DNA from: Roseobacter sp. | GTDB lineage: Bacteria; Pseudomonadota; Alphaproteobacteria; Rhodobacterales; Rhodobacteraceae | Direction: 5' to 3' | NCBI GenBank assembly: GCA_024636475.1 | Contig: JAGXHA010000113.1 | Span: forward strand, 1-47,012 | Length of the DNA: 47,012 bases | In this document: positions 25,959 to 35,504 of the stretch, piece by piece | How the letters are laid out: each line of letters opens with the position of its first letter | How positions within the stretch are numbered: the stretch's first letter is position 1 | Notes under the pieces: model-generated | Seen by the model: only the letters and a program-made list of their open reading frames with translations | Databases searched by the model: none | What the model was told of the DNA's origin: nothing | Position numbers and translations under genes: made by a program

Positions 25959-26280
25959 AGTGCCAACCTTTTAATAACACAAGCTCAGCCATAGGCCGCC
26001 GTTTGCGCGGCTGCAACTGTCCTTAAGATGCGGCCTTTTGTAGGGGAATCGTTATCGGGCACTCGGACAGTCAAAGTGTTGGAAAAGAGTTTGGAGACTT
26101 GAAAGAGCATTGGACTTTGAACCGGGCCACTTGCGCGCATCACGCGATGGGTTTCGCCCATCAAAGAAAGCATGAAACCAATAACCGACTGGCCGGTCCA
26201 ATGGCGACCAAATCAACTTTGGCGGCACATAAGGCGTCGCAAAAGTGGCCCGCAGATGTCTAAAACCTGCCGAGCATGAA
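25959..26280. other. Intergenic stretch without a convincing gene
   Basis: Between the DMT transporter and the ilvC terminator. A 62-codon minus-strand frame (25985-26173) has no Shine-Dalgarno and no recognisable family. The stretch presumably holds the transporter promoter; I see no RNA gene in it. Confidence 0.5.
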
Positions 26281-26310
26281 AAAAGGCCCGGACGTTAATC
26301 CGGGCCTTTT
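26281..26310 (-). terminator. Intrinsic terminator of ilvC
   Basis: AAAAGGCCCGG (26281-26291) and CCGGGCCTTTT (26300-26310) form a perfect 11-bp stem with an 8-base loop just after the ilvC stop. On the minus strand the stem ends in TTTT. Confidence 0.85.
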
Positions 26311-26315
26311 GATCT

Positions 26316-27410
<1,095 letters not shown>

Positions 27411-27420
27411 TTATGAGTTT

Positions 27421-27472
27421 ATTTGGCAAAATGAAGATGGTAATGCGTGATATGATTGTAATTTGGAAAAAT
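27421..27472. promoter_or_regulatory. Candidate Lrp/AsnC operator repeats
   Basis: ATTTGGCAAAAT (27421-27432) and ATTTGGAAAAAT (27461-27472) differ by one base, are partly palindromic, and are 40 bases apart, close to four helical turns. They lie between ilvC and the first Lrp-type gene, and the second copy reaches to within two bases of that gene's start codon. Confidence 0.4.
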
Positions 27473-27473
27473 C

Positions 27474-27929
27474 ATGCTTGATGATATGGATCGGCGCATT
27501 TTGCGCCACTGGCAAGCGGATGCAGGGCTTAGCCCGGGGGAGTTGGCCGAGCGGACGGGCATCAGCGCCGGAAAAGTCGCGCGGCGGATTGTCCGGATGC
27601 AAGAGGCGGGGATCGTTGAAGGTGTCGGGGCCGTCGTAGATTGGGCCGCGCTTGGTTATGCGGTCGAGGTGTCGCTGCGGATTACGTTGGACAAGACCCA
27701 GGGAAATGCCTTTGACGCGTTTCTGGAAGCGGCACGTAAGGTGGCCGAAGTGATCGAGATCCAGACGTTCTTGGGTCGCGTGGATGTGCGCCTGTCGATC
27801 ATTGCGCGTGACATGTCGCATTATCAGGCGATTTACCGAGGGGACATACTGACCCTGCCGCATATCGCCGATATCGAGGCGTTGATGCATGTCGCGCGGA
27901 TCAAATCGGACGAGGCCTTGCCGTTATGA
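27474..27929 (+). CDS. Lrp/AsnC-family transcriptional regulator (first of a pair)
   Basis: 151 residues: an N-terminal helix-turn-helix (LDDMDRRILRHWQADAGLSPGELAERTGIS ... KVARRIVRMQEAGIVEG, given in part) and a C-terminal RAM/AsnC ligand domain (VSLRITLD ... IEIQTFLGRVDVRLSIIARD). Such regulators form octamers and sense amino acids. It is divergent from ilvC. Its stop overlaps the start of a second Lrp/AsnC gene by four bases (ATGA), so both are made together and may form mixed oligomers. Confidence 0.88.
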   Translation: MLDDMDRRILRHWQADAGLSPGELAERTGISAGKVARRIVRMQEAGIVEGVGAVVDWAALGYAVEVSLRITLDKTQGNAFDAFLEAARKVAEVIEIQTFLGRVDVRLSIIARDMSHYQAIYRGDILTLPHIADIEALMHVARIKSDEALPL

Positions 27930-28387
27930 TCTCGCTTGACGCCATTGATCACAAGCTGATCCGGTCGCTGGCGCGCGATGCAACGCAAAGTGCTGGCGCT
28001 TTGGGGCGACATCTGGGGTTGTCGCAACCGGCGACATGGCGGCGGATCAAGCGGCTTGAGGAGGCGGGCATTCTGCGTGGCAAGCGGTTGCGGCTGAACC
28101 GCGAGGCTTTGGGCTTTGGCGTCACGGTTTTTCTGGGTGTCAAGCTTGCCACCAAGGGAAGCGTCAGCCTTGAAGATTTCGAACGCGCGGTCAGCGCCAT
28201 CCCTGAGGTCCAAACGGTCGAGCATGTGTTGGGCCTTTATGACTATCGGTTGCGGGTGGTCGCGCGGGATCTGGCGGATTTTGAGCGGGTCTTGCGGCGG
28301 CGCATCATGACGTTGCCGGGCGCGGGTGCCGTTGAGGCAAACGTCTTGCTGAGCGAAGAACGTTTACCCGGCCCATTGGGCCTATGA
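27926..28387 (+). CDS. Lrp/AsnC-family transcriptional regulator (second of a pair)
   Basis: 153 residues with the same plan: HTH (AIDHKLIRSLARDATQSAG ... LSQPATWRRIKRLEEAGIL) and an AsnC-type ligand domain (VFLGVKLATKG ... VQTVEHVLGLYDYRLRVVARD). It differs clearly from the first copy, so this is an old duplication rather than a recent one. The ATG overlaps the stop of the first gene. A class V aminotransferase follows 49 bases downstream. Confidence 0.88.
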   Translation: MISLDAIDHKLIRSLARDATQSAGALGRHLGLSQPATWRRIKRLEEAGILRGKRLRLNREALGFGVTVFLGVKLATKGSVSLEDFERAVSAIPEVQTVEHVLGLYDYRLRVVARDLADFERVLRRRIMTLPGAGAVEANVLLSEERLPGPLGL

Positions 28388-28436
28388 CTTTGGTGTAAGC
28401 CGCGCTATCTTTCGCCCAAAGGGAGAGGAGAACCCA

Positions 28437-29564
28437 ATGCCAGCTTTGCTAAACACCGTTGATCCCAACGGGCTTGAAGAATTTTCAGTCGTCTTCACGG
28501 ATCGCTCGTTGAACCATATGTCCGCCGTTTTCCAAGGCGTGATGAAGGACATCAGCGCCCTGCTCAAAGAGGTGTACAACGCCGATGCGGTGGCGATTGT
28601 CCCCGGCGGTGGAACCTTTGGGATGGAGGCTGTAGCCCGCCAGTTTGCCCGCAATGCCGAGGTGCTTGTGGTGCGCAACGGCTGGTTTTCCTATCGCTGG
28701 AGCCAGATCATCGAGAATGGTGATCTGACGGCCAATACGACTGTCCTCAAGGCGCGTACGACTGGCAACAGTACGCCCGCGCCCTTTGCGCCATGCGCTA
28801 TTGAGGATGTTGTTGATGCGATCAAGACCCAAAAGCCGCAGGTGGTGTTCGCGCCACATGTAGAGACCAGCGCCGGCGTGATCTTGCCCGACGCCTATAT
28901 CAAGCAGATGACCGATGCTGCCCACGAGGTTGGTGCGCTGGTGGTGCTTGATTGCATTGCTTCGGGTTGTGCTTGGGTTGATATGAAGGCGCTTGGGGTC
29001 GATGTGCTGATCTCTGCCCCGCAAAAAGGGTGGAGCGCGTCACCCTCGGCAGGTCTTGTCATGCTGTCAGAGCGGGCTGTTGAGCGGTTGGCCGAGACGA
29101 AATCAGACAGTTTCGCGATTGATCTGGGCAAGTGGCACAGCATCATGAAGGCGTATGAAGATGGTGGCCATGCCTATCATTCGACAATGCCCACGGATGC
29201 CCTGCGTGCTTTTCGTGACACGATGAAGGAAACCCAAAGCTATGGCTTTGCGCGGCTGAAAGAAGCGCAGTGGCGCTTGGGGGATGGTGTCCGCAAGATG
29301 CTGGCGGATTGCGGTGTGGTATCGGTTGCCGCTGATGGCTTTGGCGCGCCGGGTGTGGTGGTAAGCTATACCTCTGATCCGTTGGTGCAAAACGGCAAGG
29401 CCTTTGCTGCCGAGGGCATGCAGATTGCCGCCGGTGTGCCGCTGATGTGCGACGAGCCGGATGATTTCAAGACGTTCCGCCTTGGCCTGTTCGGGTTGGA
29501 CAAGCTTTATGACGTCGATGCGACCTTGTCACGGCTGGCCCGCGTGGTTGATAAAGTTTTGTAA
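28437..29564 (+). CDS. Class V aminotransferase (alanine--glyoxylate / serine transaminase type)
   Basis: A 375-residue fold-type I PLP enzyme. PGGGTFGMEAVARQF forms the cofactor phosphate site, HVETSAGVILP and VLDCIASGCAWVDM give the PLP ring aspartate, and SAPQKGWSASPSAG holds the Schiff-base lysine (about 197). The C-terminal GLFGLDKL is typical of alanine-glyoxylate and serine-pyruvate aminotransferases. A strong GGGAGAGGAG precedes the ATG. Its position behind the Lrp pair suggests an amino-acid-responsive transaminase; the exact substrates are not fixed by sequence. Confidence 0.85.
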   Translation: MPALLNTVDPNGLEEFSVVFTDRSLNHMSAVFQGVMKDISALLKEVYNADAVAIVPGGGTFGMEAVARQFARNAEVLVVRNGWFSYRWSQIIENGDLTANTTVLKARTTGNSTPAPFAPCAIEDVVDAIKTQKPQVVFAPHVETSAGVILPDAYIKQMTDAAHEVGALVVLDCIASGCAWVDMKALGVDVLISAPQKGWSASPSAGLVMLSERAVERLAETKSDSFAIDLGKWHSIMKAYEDGGHAYHSTMPTDALRAFRDTMKETQSYGFARLKEAQWRLGDGVRKMLADCGVVSVAADGFGAPGVVVSYTSDPLVQNGKAFAAEGMQIAAGVPLMCDEPDDFKTFRLGLFGLDKLYDVDATLSRLARVVDKVL

Positions 29565-29574
29565 ACCGTGAGGC

Positions 29575-29601
29575 ATGCGGCGGGGGCTAGCCCTGCCGCA
29601 T
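29575..29601. terminator. Hairpin at the junction of convergent genes
   Basis: ATGCGGC-G-GGG pairs with CCC-T-GCCGCAT across a five-base loop, an 11-bp stem with one G-T pair. It starts 11 bases after the aminotransferase stop and overlaps the stop and last codons of the UbiH-like gene. There is no clear T-run. Confidence 0.45.
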
Positions 29602-30795
29602 CCCCAAACCCATCTCCATCAACATCTTACGCACCGGAGCCATGGCATAAAGTGCGTTCAGCCCCGTAGCGCGTGCATCACGGGCAATTGGCGCACTGGC
29701 TTGGCTGGCGCGGTTCAGCAGATCAATGCCGCGCACCCGAAGCATGATGTCGCTGAATCGCTCTTTGTGATAGGCATCGAGCATCTTTTGATTGCCAAGA
29801 TCTTCGGGATTTTTTTGCGCCAGTTCCAAAAGGGTGGCAACATCCTGCAGTGACATATTCAGGCCCTGCGCGCCGATAGGCGGCATGACATGGGCGGCCT
29901 CGGCGATCAGGGCGATGCGTTCCCCAGACAGGCGCGCGGCATGCTGGGTGATGATCGGCCAGATGTTGCGGGGTGTCGCAAGGGTCAGGGGGCCAAATAA
30001 ATGACAACTGCGCAAGGATGCCTCGTTTGAAAAATCCTGGGCGTCCAGTGTCATGCGCCGCGTGCATTCCGCCGCATCATCCATCCAAACTACGGCAGAG
30101 CAGGGCAGCCCGTCGCGGTCTGGCAAAGGGACCAATGTGAACGGTCCACCGGTGCGGTGAATTTCGGTCGAGACATTCTCATGCGGAACAGGATGCGTGA
30201 CGGCAAAGACGACGGCTTTTTGACCATACCCCGATTTTGTCACACCAATACCCGCGGCTTTGCGCATCGGGCTGTTGCGTCCATCCGCGGCGATCACCAA
30301 CGGTGTGGTGATCCGTGTCCCGTCGCTAAGGCCTACGCGGGCCTGTGCTGTGCGGGTGAAAAGCGATGTGGTGCTCGTACCGGGGCGAAAATCAACCGTT
30401 GCCAAATCGGCCAGACGCGCCATCAGGGCACGGCGCAATAGCCAGTTGGGAAAGTTCCATCCGAACGGTTGGTCCGAAATCTCGGAAGCGTTGAATTCGC
30501 GGGTCACGCGCGGCTCAGGGTCGGGCCCGCCTGCGTCTACGATCCGCATGATCTGAAGCGGTGCGGCGTGATCTTGCAGGTGATCCCAGATGCCGGCAGC
30601 TTCCAAAACACGGCGGGCAGGTTGCAGCATCGCGGTCGATCGCATGTCGGCCCCCTTAGCATCGCCATCGGTGATCGGGGGGGCAGGGTCAACGCAGATA
30701 ACTTTGAAGCCTGCGCTGCCAAAAGCGGCTGCCGCCGTCAGGCCCGCAATACCACCGCCCGAAATGAGTATATCGCAATCCATCGTCATGCCCAT
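29587..30795 (-). CDS. UbiH/UbiF/Coq6-family FAD-dependent hydroxylase
   Basis: A 402-residue flavoprotein monooxygenase, probably adding a hydroxyl group to the ubiquinone ring. It has the GxGxxG FAD motif (ILISGGGIAGLTAAAAFGSAG), the DG motif in LVIAADGRNSPMRKAAGI and the second FAD motif IALIAEAAHVMPPIGAQGLNMSLQD. That motif normally reads GDAAH; here the first two residues are AE. ATGs at 30795, 30789 and 30783 are all possible. The upstream HAD gene ends three bases before it, so they share an operon. Which ring position it acts on cannot be told. Confidence 0.85.
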   Translation of the reverse strand: MGMTMDCDILISGGGIAGLTAAAAFGSAGFKVICVDPAPPITDGDAKGADMRSTAMLQPARRVLEAAGIWDHLQDHAAPLQIMRIVDAGGPDPEPRVTREFNASEISDQPFGWNFPNWLLRRALMARLADLATVDFRPGTSTTSLFTRTAQARVGLSDGTRITTPLVIAADGRNSPMRKAAGIGVTKSGYGQKAVVFAVTHPVPHENVSTEIHRTGGPFTLVPLPDRDGLPCSAVVWMDDAAECTRRMTLDAQDFSNEASLRSCHLFGPLTLATPRNIWPIITQHAARLSGERIALIAEAAHVMPPIGAQGLNMSLQDVATLLELAQKNPEDLGNQKMLDAYHKERFSDIMLRVRGIDLLNRASQASAPIARDARATGLNALYAMAPVRKMLMEMGLGMRQG

Positions 30796-30798
30796 AAG

Positions 30799-31446
30799 CT
30801 AGCCCGTGATTTGGCCAAGGAAATGGCTCAGATCCTCGGTATGAAAGTGAATATGATCGGCTGCCTCGGCTATTGGTGCCACATGCACCGTGCCCATCCC
30901 CATGGCATGCGGGGCTGCAAGATTGCGCGCGTCATCCTCGAACATCACGGCTTTTGTGGTGTCCAGACGATCTTTGGCAAAGACTTTGTCAAAGGCACCG
31001 CGTTCGGGTTTTGGCAAAAAGTCAGCATGTTCTACGCCGTAAATCGCATCAAACAAACCATCTAGACCGCGCGCCTTGATCACACGTTCCGCGTAAGGCG
31101 CTGTGCCATTGGTATAGATGATGCGGCGGCCCGGCAGCGCGCGAATGCGATCTGCAAGTACGGGATCTGGTGTCAGCACCGCCAGCGAGATGTCGTGCAC
31201 TTCGTGCAGGTAAGGGTCGGGATCGAGGTTATGTTCGCGCATCAACCCGGCCAGTGTCGTCCCGTAAGTGTGCCAGTAATGCTTGCGCAAATGATCGGCG
31301 CTGGCTTGATCAATGCTCAAGGCTGTCATCACCCAGGCGGTCATGCGGACCTCGATCAGGTCAAACAGCCGCGCCGAGGGCGGATATAGCGTGTTATCAA
31401 GGTCAAAAACCCATGCGTCCACGTGCGAGAAAGCGTTCTTTGGCAT
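30799..31446 (-). CDS. HAD-family hydrolase, pyrimidine 5'-nucleotidase-like
   Basis: 215 residues with the HAD motifs: WVFDLDNTLYPP (nucleophile Asp and acid/base Asp), YTNGTAPYA (motif II), KPERGAFDKV (motif III Lys) and MFEDDARNLAAPHAMGMGTV (motif IV). The NTLYPP form and the short helical cap match the SDT1/pyrimidine 5'-nucleotidase group, which dephosphorylates UMP or CMP. First gene of a two-gene minus-strand operon with the UbiH-like hydroxylase. Divergent from the GntR regulator. Confidence 0.83.
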   Translation of the reverse strand: MPKNAFSHVDAWVFDLDNTLYPPSARLFDLIEVRMTAWVMTALSIDQASADHLRKHYWHTYGTTLAGLMREHNLDPDPYLHEVHDISLAVLTPDPVLADRIRALPGRRIIYTNGTAPYAERVIKARGLDGLFDAIYGVEHADFLPKPERGAFDKVFAKDRLDTTKAVMFEDDARNLAAPHAMGMGTVHVAPIAEAADHIHFHTEDLSHFLGQITG

Positions 31447-31473
31447 AGGCTATAGCTACGTCGCGCAGGCGTT

Positions 31474-31499
31474 TTGTGCAAGATCATGGGCTTGCGCAA
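31474..31499. promoter_or_regulatory. Candidate operator with two TTGYGCAA boxes
   Basis: TTGTGCAA (31474-31481) and the palindromic TTGCGCAA (31492-31499) lie 18 bases apart in the divergent region between the HAD and GntR genes. This is a reasonable place for autoregulation by the FCD-type regulator. Confidence 0.3.
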
Positions 31500-31545
31500 A
31501 TGGACGCGGGGGGTAAGGTGATCGCAGCCTTAAGAGAGTGACCTG

Positions 31546-32199
31546 ATGACTGCGCCAAGACCCGGACCGACAGACGCGTATGCGATGATTTTAGAAGCCA
31601 TTGATCTGGGAACCTACAAGCCCGGTAATCGCTTGGTAGAGAGCGAACTGGCTGAACGGTTCGGCGTGTCGCGAACACCTATTCGCGAGGCATTACAACG
31701 GCTTGAGACACAGTCCTTGCTGGCGCGTGATGGGCGTAGCCTGATCGTGGCGTCGCTGGATCACAACCAGATGGCAGAGCTTTATGTCGTGCGCGGGGAG
31801 CTTGAGGGTCTGGCCGCAAGGCTTGCTGCACGTCATGCCACCAGCGAAGAAGTGCGCGTGCTGCGCGAGATGGTTGAGGACGATAACGCCCTGCGCAACG
31901 ATCCGGCCGCTTTAGCGCGGGCGAACCGGCGGTTTCACAAGCAGATTCATCTGGCGTCGCACAACCGCTATTTGGTTCAACAGCTGGATTTGGTGCATCG
32001 CTCTATGGCGCTGATGGCAACCTCCTCGCTGGCGGTCGAGGGGCGGGGACATATTGCGCAACAGGAGCATGATAAGATCGTGCAGATGATTGAACTGCGC
32101 AACGAAGACGGCGCAGACGAAGCGCTGCGTTTGCATATTTCGGTGGCATTCATGACGCGGCTCAAGCAAGAAGCGAACCGGCGCGAAGCCGAAGGTTAG
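31546..32199 (+). CDS. GntR-family transcriptional regulator, FCD domain
   Basis: 217 residues. The N-terminal winged helix has GTYKPGNRLVESELAERFGVSRTPIREALQRLE (in part), a perfect GntR signature. The C-terminal all-helical FCD domain has LYVVRGELEGLAARLAA, the metal-ligand region NRRFHKQIHLASHN and a late histidine in LRLHISVAF. FCD regulators bind small organic acids. An AGAGAG stretch lies ahead of the ATG. The 3' end overlaps the convergent glycosyltransferase by four bases, the two stop codons sharing TTAG. The target genes are unknown. Confidence 0.9.
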   Translation: MTAPRPGPTDAYAMILEAIDLGTYKPGNRLVESELAERFGVSRTPIREALQRLETQSLLARDGRSLIVASLDHNQMAELYVVRGELEGLAARLAARHATSEEVRVLREMVEDDNALRNDPAALARANRRFHKQIHLASHNRYLVQQLDLVHRSMALMATSSLAVEGRGHIAQQEHDKIVQMIELRNEDGADEALRLHISVAFMTRLKQEANRREAEG

Positions 32200-34076
32200 C
32201 TGGTGCGCAGCGTTTCGCCCACCTCGCTGCCTTGGTGTTTTTGGGTGGCAACGCCGTGTTCCGTTTTGTCCCAGTAAAACGGGCTGAACACGAATTCATA
32301 CAGAGCTTTGTACGCTGCAAATGTGCCTAGAATGAAGTAGAAGGGCAAACTGATGGTCCACGGCATCAAGTGCCTGTGTTCCTTGCCACAGACAGCCGTG
32401 AGCGCGATGGAGATGTTCAGTATTTCTGCAAAAATAAAGAAACAGAACAAGACGGTCAGCATATCTGCCCCCAAGGTCACCTCCACGGGGTGGGTCACAC
32501 CCAAAAGTGTCAGGCATAACGTCCAAAGCAATGGCGCGCATATAAACTGGCTGAAGGTCGCCAGAAACAACGTCTGGATGCCCAGAAACCGCAGGAATCC
32601 GACTTCTTTGATGAGTTGTAGAGGATGGCGCATGTGCACGCACCATGTGATCAAAAACCCCTTGAGCCAGCGCGAGCGCTGTTTGACCCATGGCCAAGCG
32701 CGAAAATTCGCCTCTTCATACGTCACCGTGGACAACAGATCGGTTTTATAGCCGTGACGCGCCAGCCGGACGCCCAAATCGGCGTCTTCGGTGACATTAT
32801 GAGCGTCCCAACCGCGCAATTCCTCTAGGATGTCGCGGCGAAAGAAAAGCGTTGTGCCGCCCAAAGGGATAATCAGCCCCAACCTTGCGATGCCGGGCAA
32901 GATGACACGCCACCATGATGCGTATTCGATGGTGAAACAGCGTGATATCCAATTGGTAGGTGCGTTATAATAGTCCAGAACCCCTTGGATACAGGCGACA
33001 TTCCGAGGCGCTTGGGCGAAGTGCTGAACCACTTTGTCGATCTGGTCGACTTCGGGCGCATCTTCAGCGTCCCAAACCCCGATGATGTCGCCACGGCAAA
33101 AATCTAGCGCGTAATTCAGTGCCCTTGGTTTGGTACGCAAGCGGTTGGCTTGCGGAACTTCAACCACATCAATCCACGCAGGCAGGCTGGTTCGCGCAAT
33201 TGTTTCGGCGGTCATGTCATCGCCTTCTTCAAGAACAAGCACGATCTGAAGAAGGGCTTTGGGATAGCTCAATCGGGTCAGCCGAGCGATCAAGGCCGAG
33301 GCAATTTACTTTTCACGCAAAAGCGGGACGAGGACAGAAACACGAGGCAGGGGGGCAGGCGTTTTTTGTCGCTCAGGCGGTGGTTCAGGGAGCGTCTTGC
33401 ACCAGAAAAGCCGGGCGCAAAAGGCTGCGGTTCGCAAGCAGATCGTGAGCACGCTGGTAAAAAGTGCCCAAAGGATGATGATCGTAAAGGTCCAGGCTGG
33501 CGCTGATATCAACATTGCCGCGATCAAGGCCAAGAGTGCAAAGGCCCAAGCGCGCCTGCTGTTGGTTTCGACACGCCAGGTGCGGCAACTTTCGATCGGG
33601 GGAACGCGAATCGCAGCACGTCTGGCCAACTCTGCGCCATAAAGTGCTGTGATGTTGAGACTAATCTGTTTTGCCTCGGCGATAACAGGCAAAAGGCTGA
33701 TACCGTTTGGGGCCACACCAGGGGGGATCTGGTCAAACTGATCCGGCCTGCTGGTCGCAACCAAAACCGTATCCCCCAAGGACCGCCATGGCACGATCCC
33801 GAAGCGCAGACAATCCAGCGCCTTTAGATGTTTGGCCATGCCCGGTTTCGGCGGATCAACCGAAAGATCGGCAAATTGCATCCTGTGTTGGGCTGCCAGC
33901 GCGACACAGATCTGAGTGGGGGAGAGCAAACCCTTTGCCACCAAGATATCACCCAGCGGCACATCCATGGCTTGCTGGTCTTCAATCGCGAGCACCAGAT
34001 CGGCCTGATCAATCAGCCCTTCGTTGACAAGTATTCTGCCCAAAAGCATATGCGTTTGGGTCGGACCAGCTGGCAC
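32196..34076 (-). pseudogene. GspE-N/GT2 glycosyltransferase interrupted by a single in-frame TAA
   Basis: Two minus-strand frames (33306-34076 and 32196-33293) lie in the same phase, separated by one TAA at 33306-33308. Read through, they make one protein of about 626 residues. It has an N-terminal GspE/MshE-N-like domain (LLGRILVNEGLIDQADLVLAIEDQ, in part), two membrane helices, and a family 2 glycosyltransferase with PRVSVLVPLLREK, WDAEDAPEVDQ (DxD-type), TEDADLGVRLA and QRSRWLKG (QxxRW), then C-terminal helices. The stop falls right after LREK at the start of the GT fold. Everything downstream is intact, so the lesion is recent, a sequencing error, or splits the protein in two. The start at 34076 is GTG. 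Such proteins make or export surface polysaccharide. Confidence 0.8.
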
Positions 34077-34116
34077 GGGCGTCTTGAATTGCAGGCGCAG
34101 TTCGCTCAGCTCGCGA

Positions 34117-34144
34117 ATCCTTCTTTCGTAATTGAAAGAAGGAT
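34117..34144. repeat. 11-bp perfect inverted repeat upstream of the glycosyltransferase
   Basis: ATCCTTCTTTC (34117-34127) and GAAAGAAGGAT (34134-34144) are exactly complementary around GTAATT. It lies between carA and the glycosyltransferase start. It may be an operator, a leader hairpin, or a terminator stem for carA (no T-run follows on the minus strand). Confidence 0.6.
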
Positions 34145-34157
34145 GCAGCGGTTGGTC

Positions 34158-34172
34158 TTAAATAGGTCTTAA
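34158..34172. promoter_or_regulatory. CtrA-like site TTAA-N7-TTAA
   Basis: TTAA (34158-34161), seven bases, TTAA (34169-34172), within two direct GGTCTTAA repeats 11 bases apart. This spacing is that of the CtrA response-regulator box of alphaproteobacteria. It lies about 80 bases upstream of the glycosyltransferase start. Confidence 0.4.
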
Positions 34173-34202
34173 CGGAATATAAACGCGCCGATCGCCAAGC
34201 AA

Positions 34203-35363
34203 TTAACCTGTGCTTTCGGCCATTGCTGCGGCGAAGCGTTCGAACAGATAAAAGCTGTCTTGGGGCCCCGGGCTTGCCTCGGGATGGTGCTGGACGGACC
34301 AAACCGGGCGGCCTTCCATCCGGATGCCGCAGTTGGAGCCATCGAAAAGAGAGCGGTGTGTTTCGACAACACCGCTTGGCAACGATTGCGCATCAACGGC
34401 AAAGCCATGGTTCATGGAGGTGATTTCAACCTTGCCTGTTTCCATATCCTTCACGGGATGGTTGGCACCGTGATGGCCGTGGCTCATCTTGACGGTTTCA
34501 CCACCCAAGGCGAGCGCAAGCATCTGATGCCCAAGGCAAATCCCGAATACAGGAAGTGTTGTCTTGGCAATCACGTCTTTGATCATAGGGACTGCATAAA
34601 CGCCGGTCGCTGCCGGATCGCCGGGGCCATTGGACAAAAACACGCCATCGGGGTTATGCGACATCACATCTTCAAAACTTGCAGATGCCGGCAGTACTGT
34701 CACATCGCAGCCCGCGGAGGCCAGACAGCGCAGGATATTACGCTTGGCACCATAATCCACGGCAACCACTTTGTGCGGTGCATTTGTCTGAGGCGCGTAG
34801 CCATCGGGCCAGGCCCACCGCATTTCGTTCCAGCGATAGGACTGTGCGCAGGTCACATCTTTGGCCAGATCCATACCTTCAAGCCCTGCAAAAGCACGTG
34901 CGGCGGCGACCAATGCCTCAACATCAAAGTTGCCGTCGGGGTTGTGGGCAAGCGCTGCGTGTGGCGCGCCTTGCTGGCGGATGGCGCGGGTCAGACGGCG
35001 GGTATCAATGCCCCCGATGGCAATGCGTCCGCGTGCGGCCAGCCATTCCGACAGATGCTGAGTTGATCGCCAGTTGCTGGGATCGGTCGGCATCCATTTG
35101 ACAACCATGCCCGCAGCCACGGGATCGCCGGTCTCGTCGTCCTCGGGGTTGGTGCCGGTGTTGCCGATATGAGGGAAGGTGAAGGTAACGATCTGGCCCG
35201 CATAGGACGGATCTGTCATGATTTCCTGATAGCCTGTCATGGCCGTGTTAAAGCATAATTCGGCAACGGTTTGCCCCGATGCCCCAAATCCTATGCCGTA
35301 GAAAAGCGATCCGTCCGCAAGTGCTAGGCAGGCGGTCGGGCGGGAATTTGCGGGCGCAGTCAT
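34203..35363 (-). CDS. carA: Carbamoyl-phosphate synthase small (glutaminase) subunit
   Basis: Supplies ammonia from glutamine to CarB for carbamoyl phosphate, feeding arginine and pyrimidine synthesis. 386 residues: the N-terminal CPSase_sm domain (ALADGSLFYGIGFGASG, FTFPHIGNTGTN) and a C-terminal class I amidotransferase domain with VFLSNGPGDPAA, the nucleophile in FGICLGHQ (Cys about 276) and HHPEASPGP. GGAGG six bases before the ATG at 35363 is a strong ribosome site. carB is not in the window. It is divergent from the YqeY-like gene. Confidence 0.97.
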   Translation of the reverse strand: MTAPANSRPTACLALADGSLFYGIGFGASGQTVAELCFNTAMTGYQEIMTDPSYAGQIVTFTFPHIGNTGTNPEDDETGDPVAAGMVVKWMPTDPSNWRSTQHLSEWLAARGRIAIGGIDTRRLTRAIRQQGAPHAALAHNPDGNFDVEALVAAARAFAGLEGMDLAKDVTCAQSYRWNEMRWAWPDGYAPQTNAPHKVVAVDYGAKRNILRCLASAGCDVTVLPASASFEDVMSHNPDGVFLSNGPGDPAATGVYAVPMIKDVIAKTTLPVFGICLGHQMLALALGGETVKMSHGHHGANHPVKDMETGKVEITSMNHGFAVDAQSLPSGVVETHRSLFDGSNCGIRMEGRPVWSVQHHPEASPGPQDSFYLFERFAAAMAESTG

Positions 35364-35412
35364 GGGGAGCCTCCGAAGGCAGAGAAGAGAGGATAAACGG
35401 GTGGAACTTAAA

Positions 35413-35428
35413 GCCCGGCGCAGGCCGG
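35413..35428. repeat. GC-rich hairpin in the carA/yqeY divergent region
   Basis: CCCGGC-GCAG-GCCGGG is a perfect 6-bp stem with a 4-base loop, about 50 bases upstream of carA. On the minus strand it would lie in the carA leader or promoter. No function can be assigned. Confidence 0.35.
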
Positions 35429-35504
35429 GTCAAGAGTATGTGAAAAATGATATTCCATTTATAAACAATAACTTACCCAAGGTGAGGGCCATTGCCTGTT
35501 TTCA

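Noticed and set aside
26090..26145. T-arm-like GGTTCAAAGTCC on the minus strand, considered as a possible tRNA
   Set aside because: The flanks do not form a T stem and no acceptor or anticodon stem can be drawn.
25985..26173. 62-codon minus-strand frame between ilvC and the DMT transporter
   Set aside because: No ribosome site and no recognisable family; too little to call a gene.
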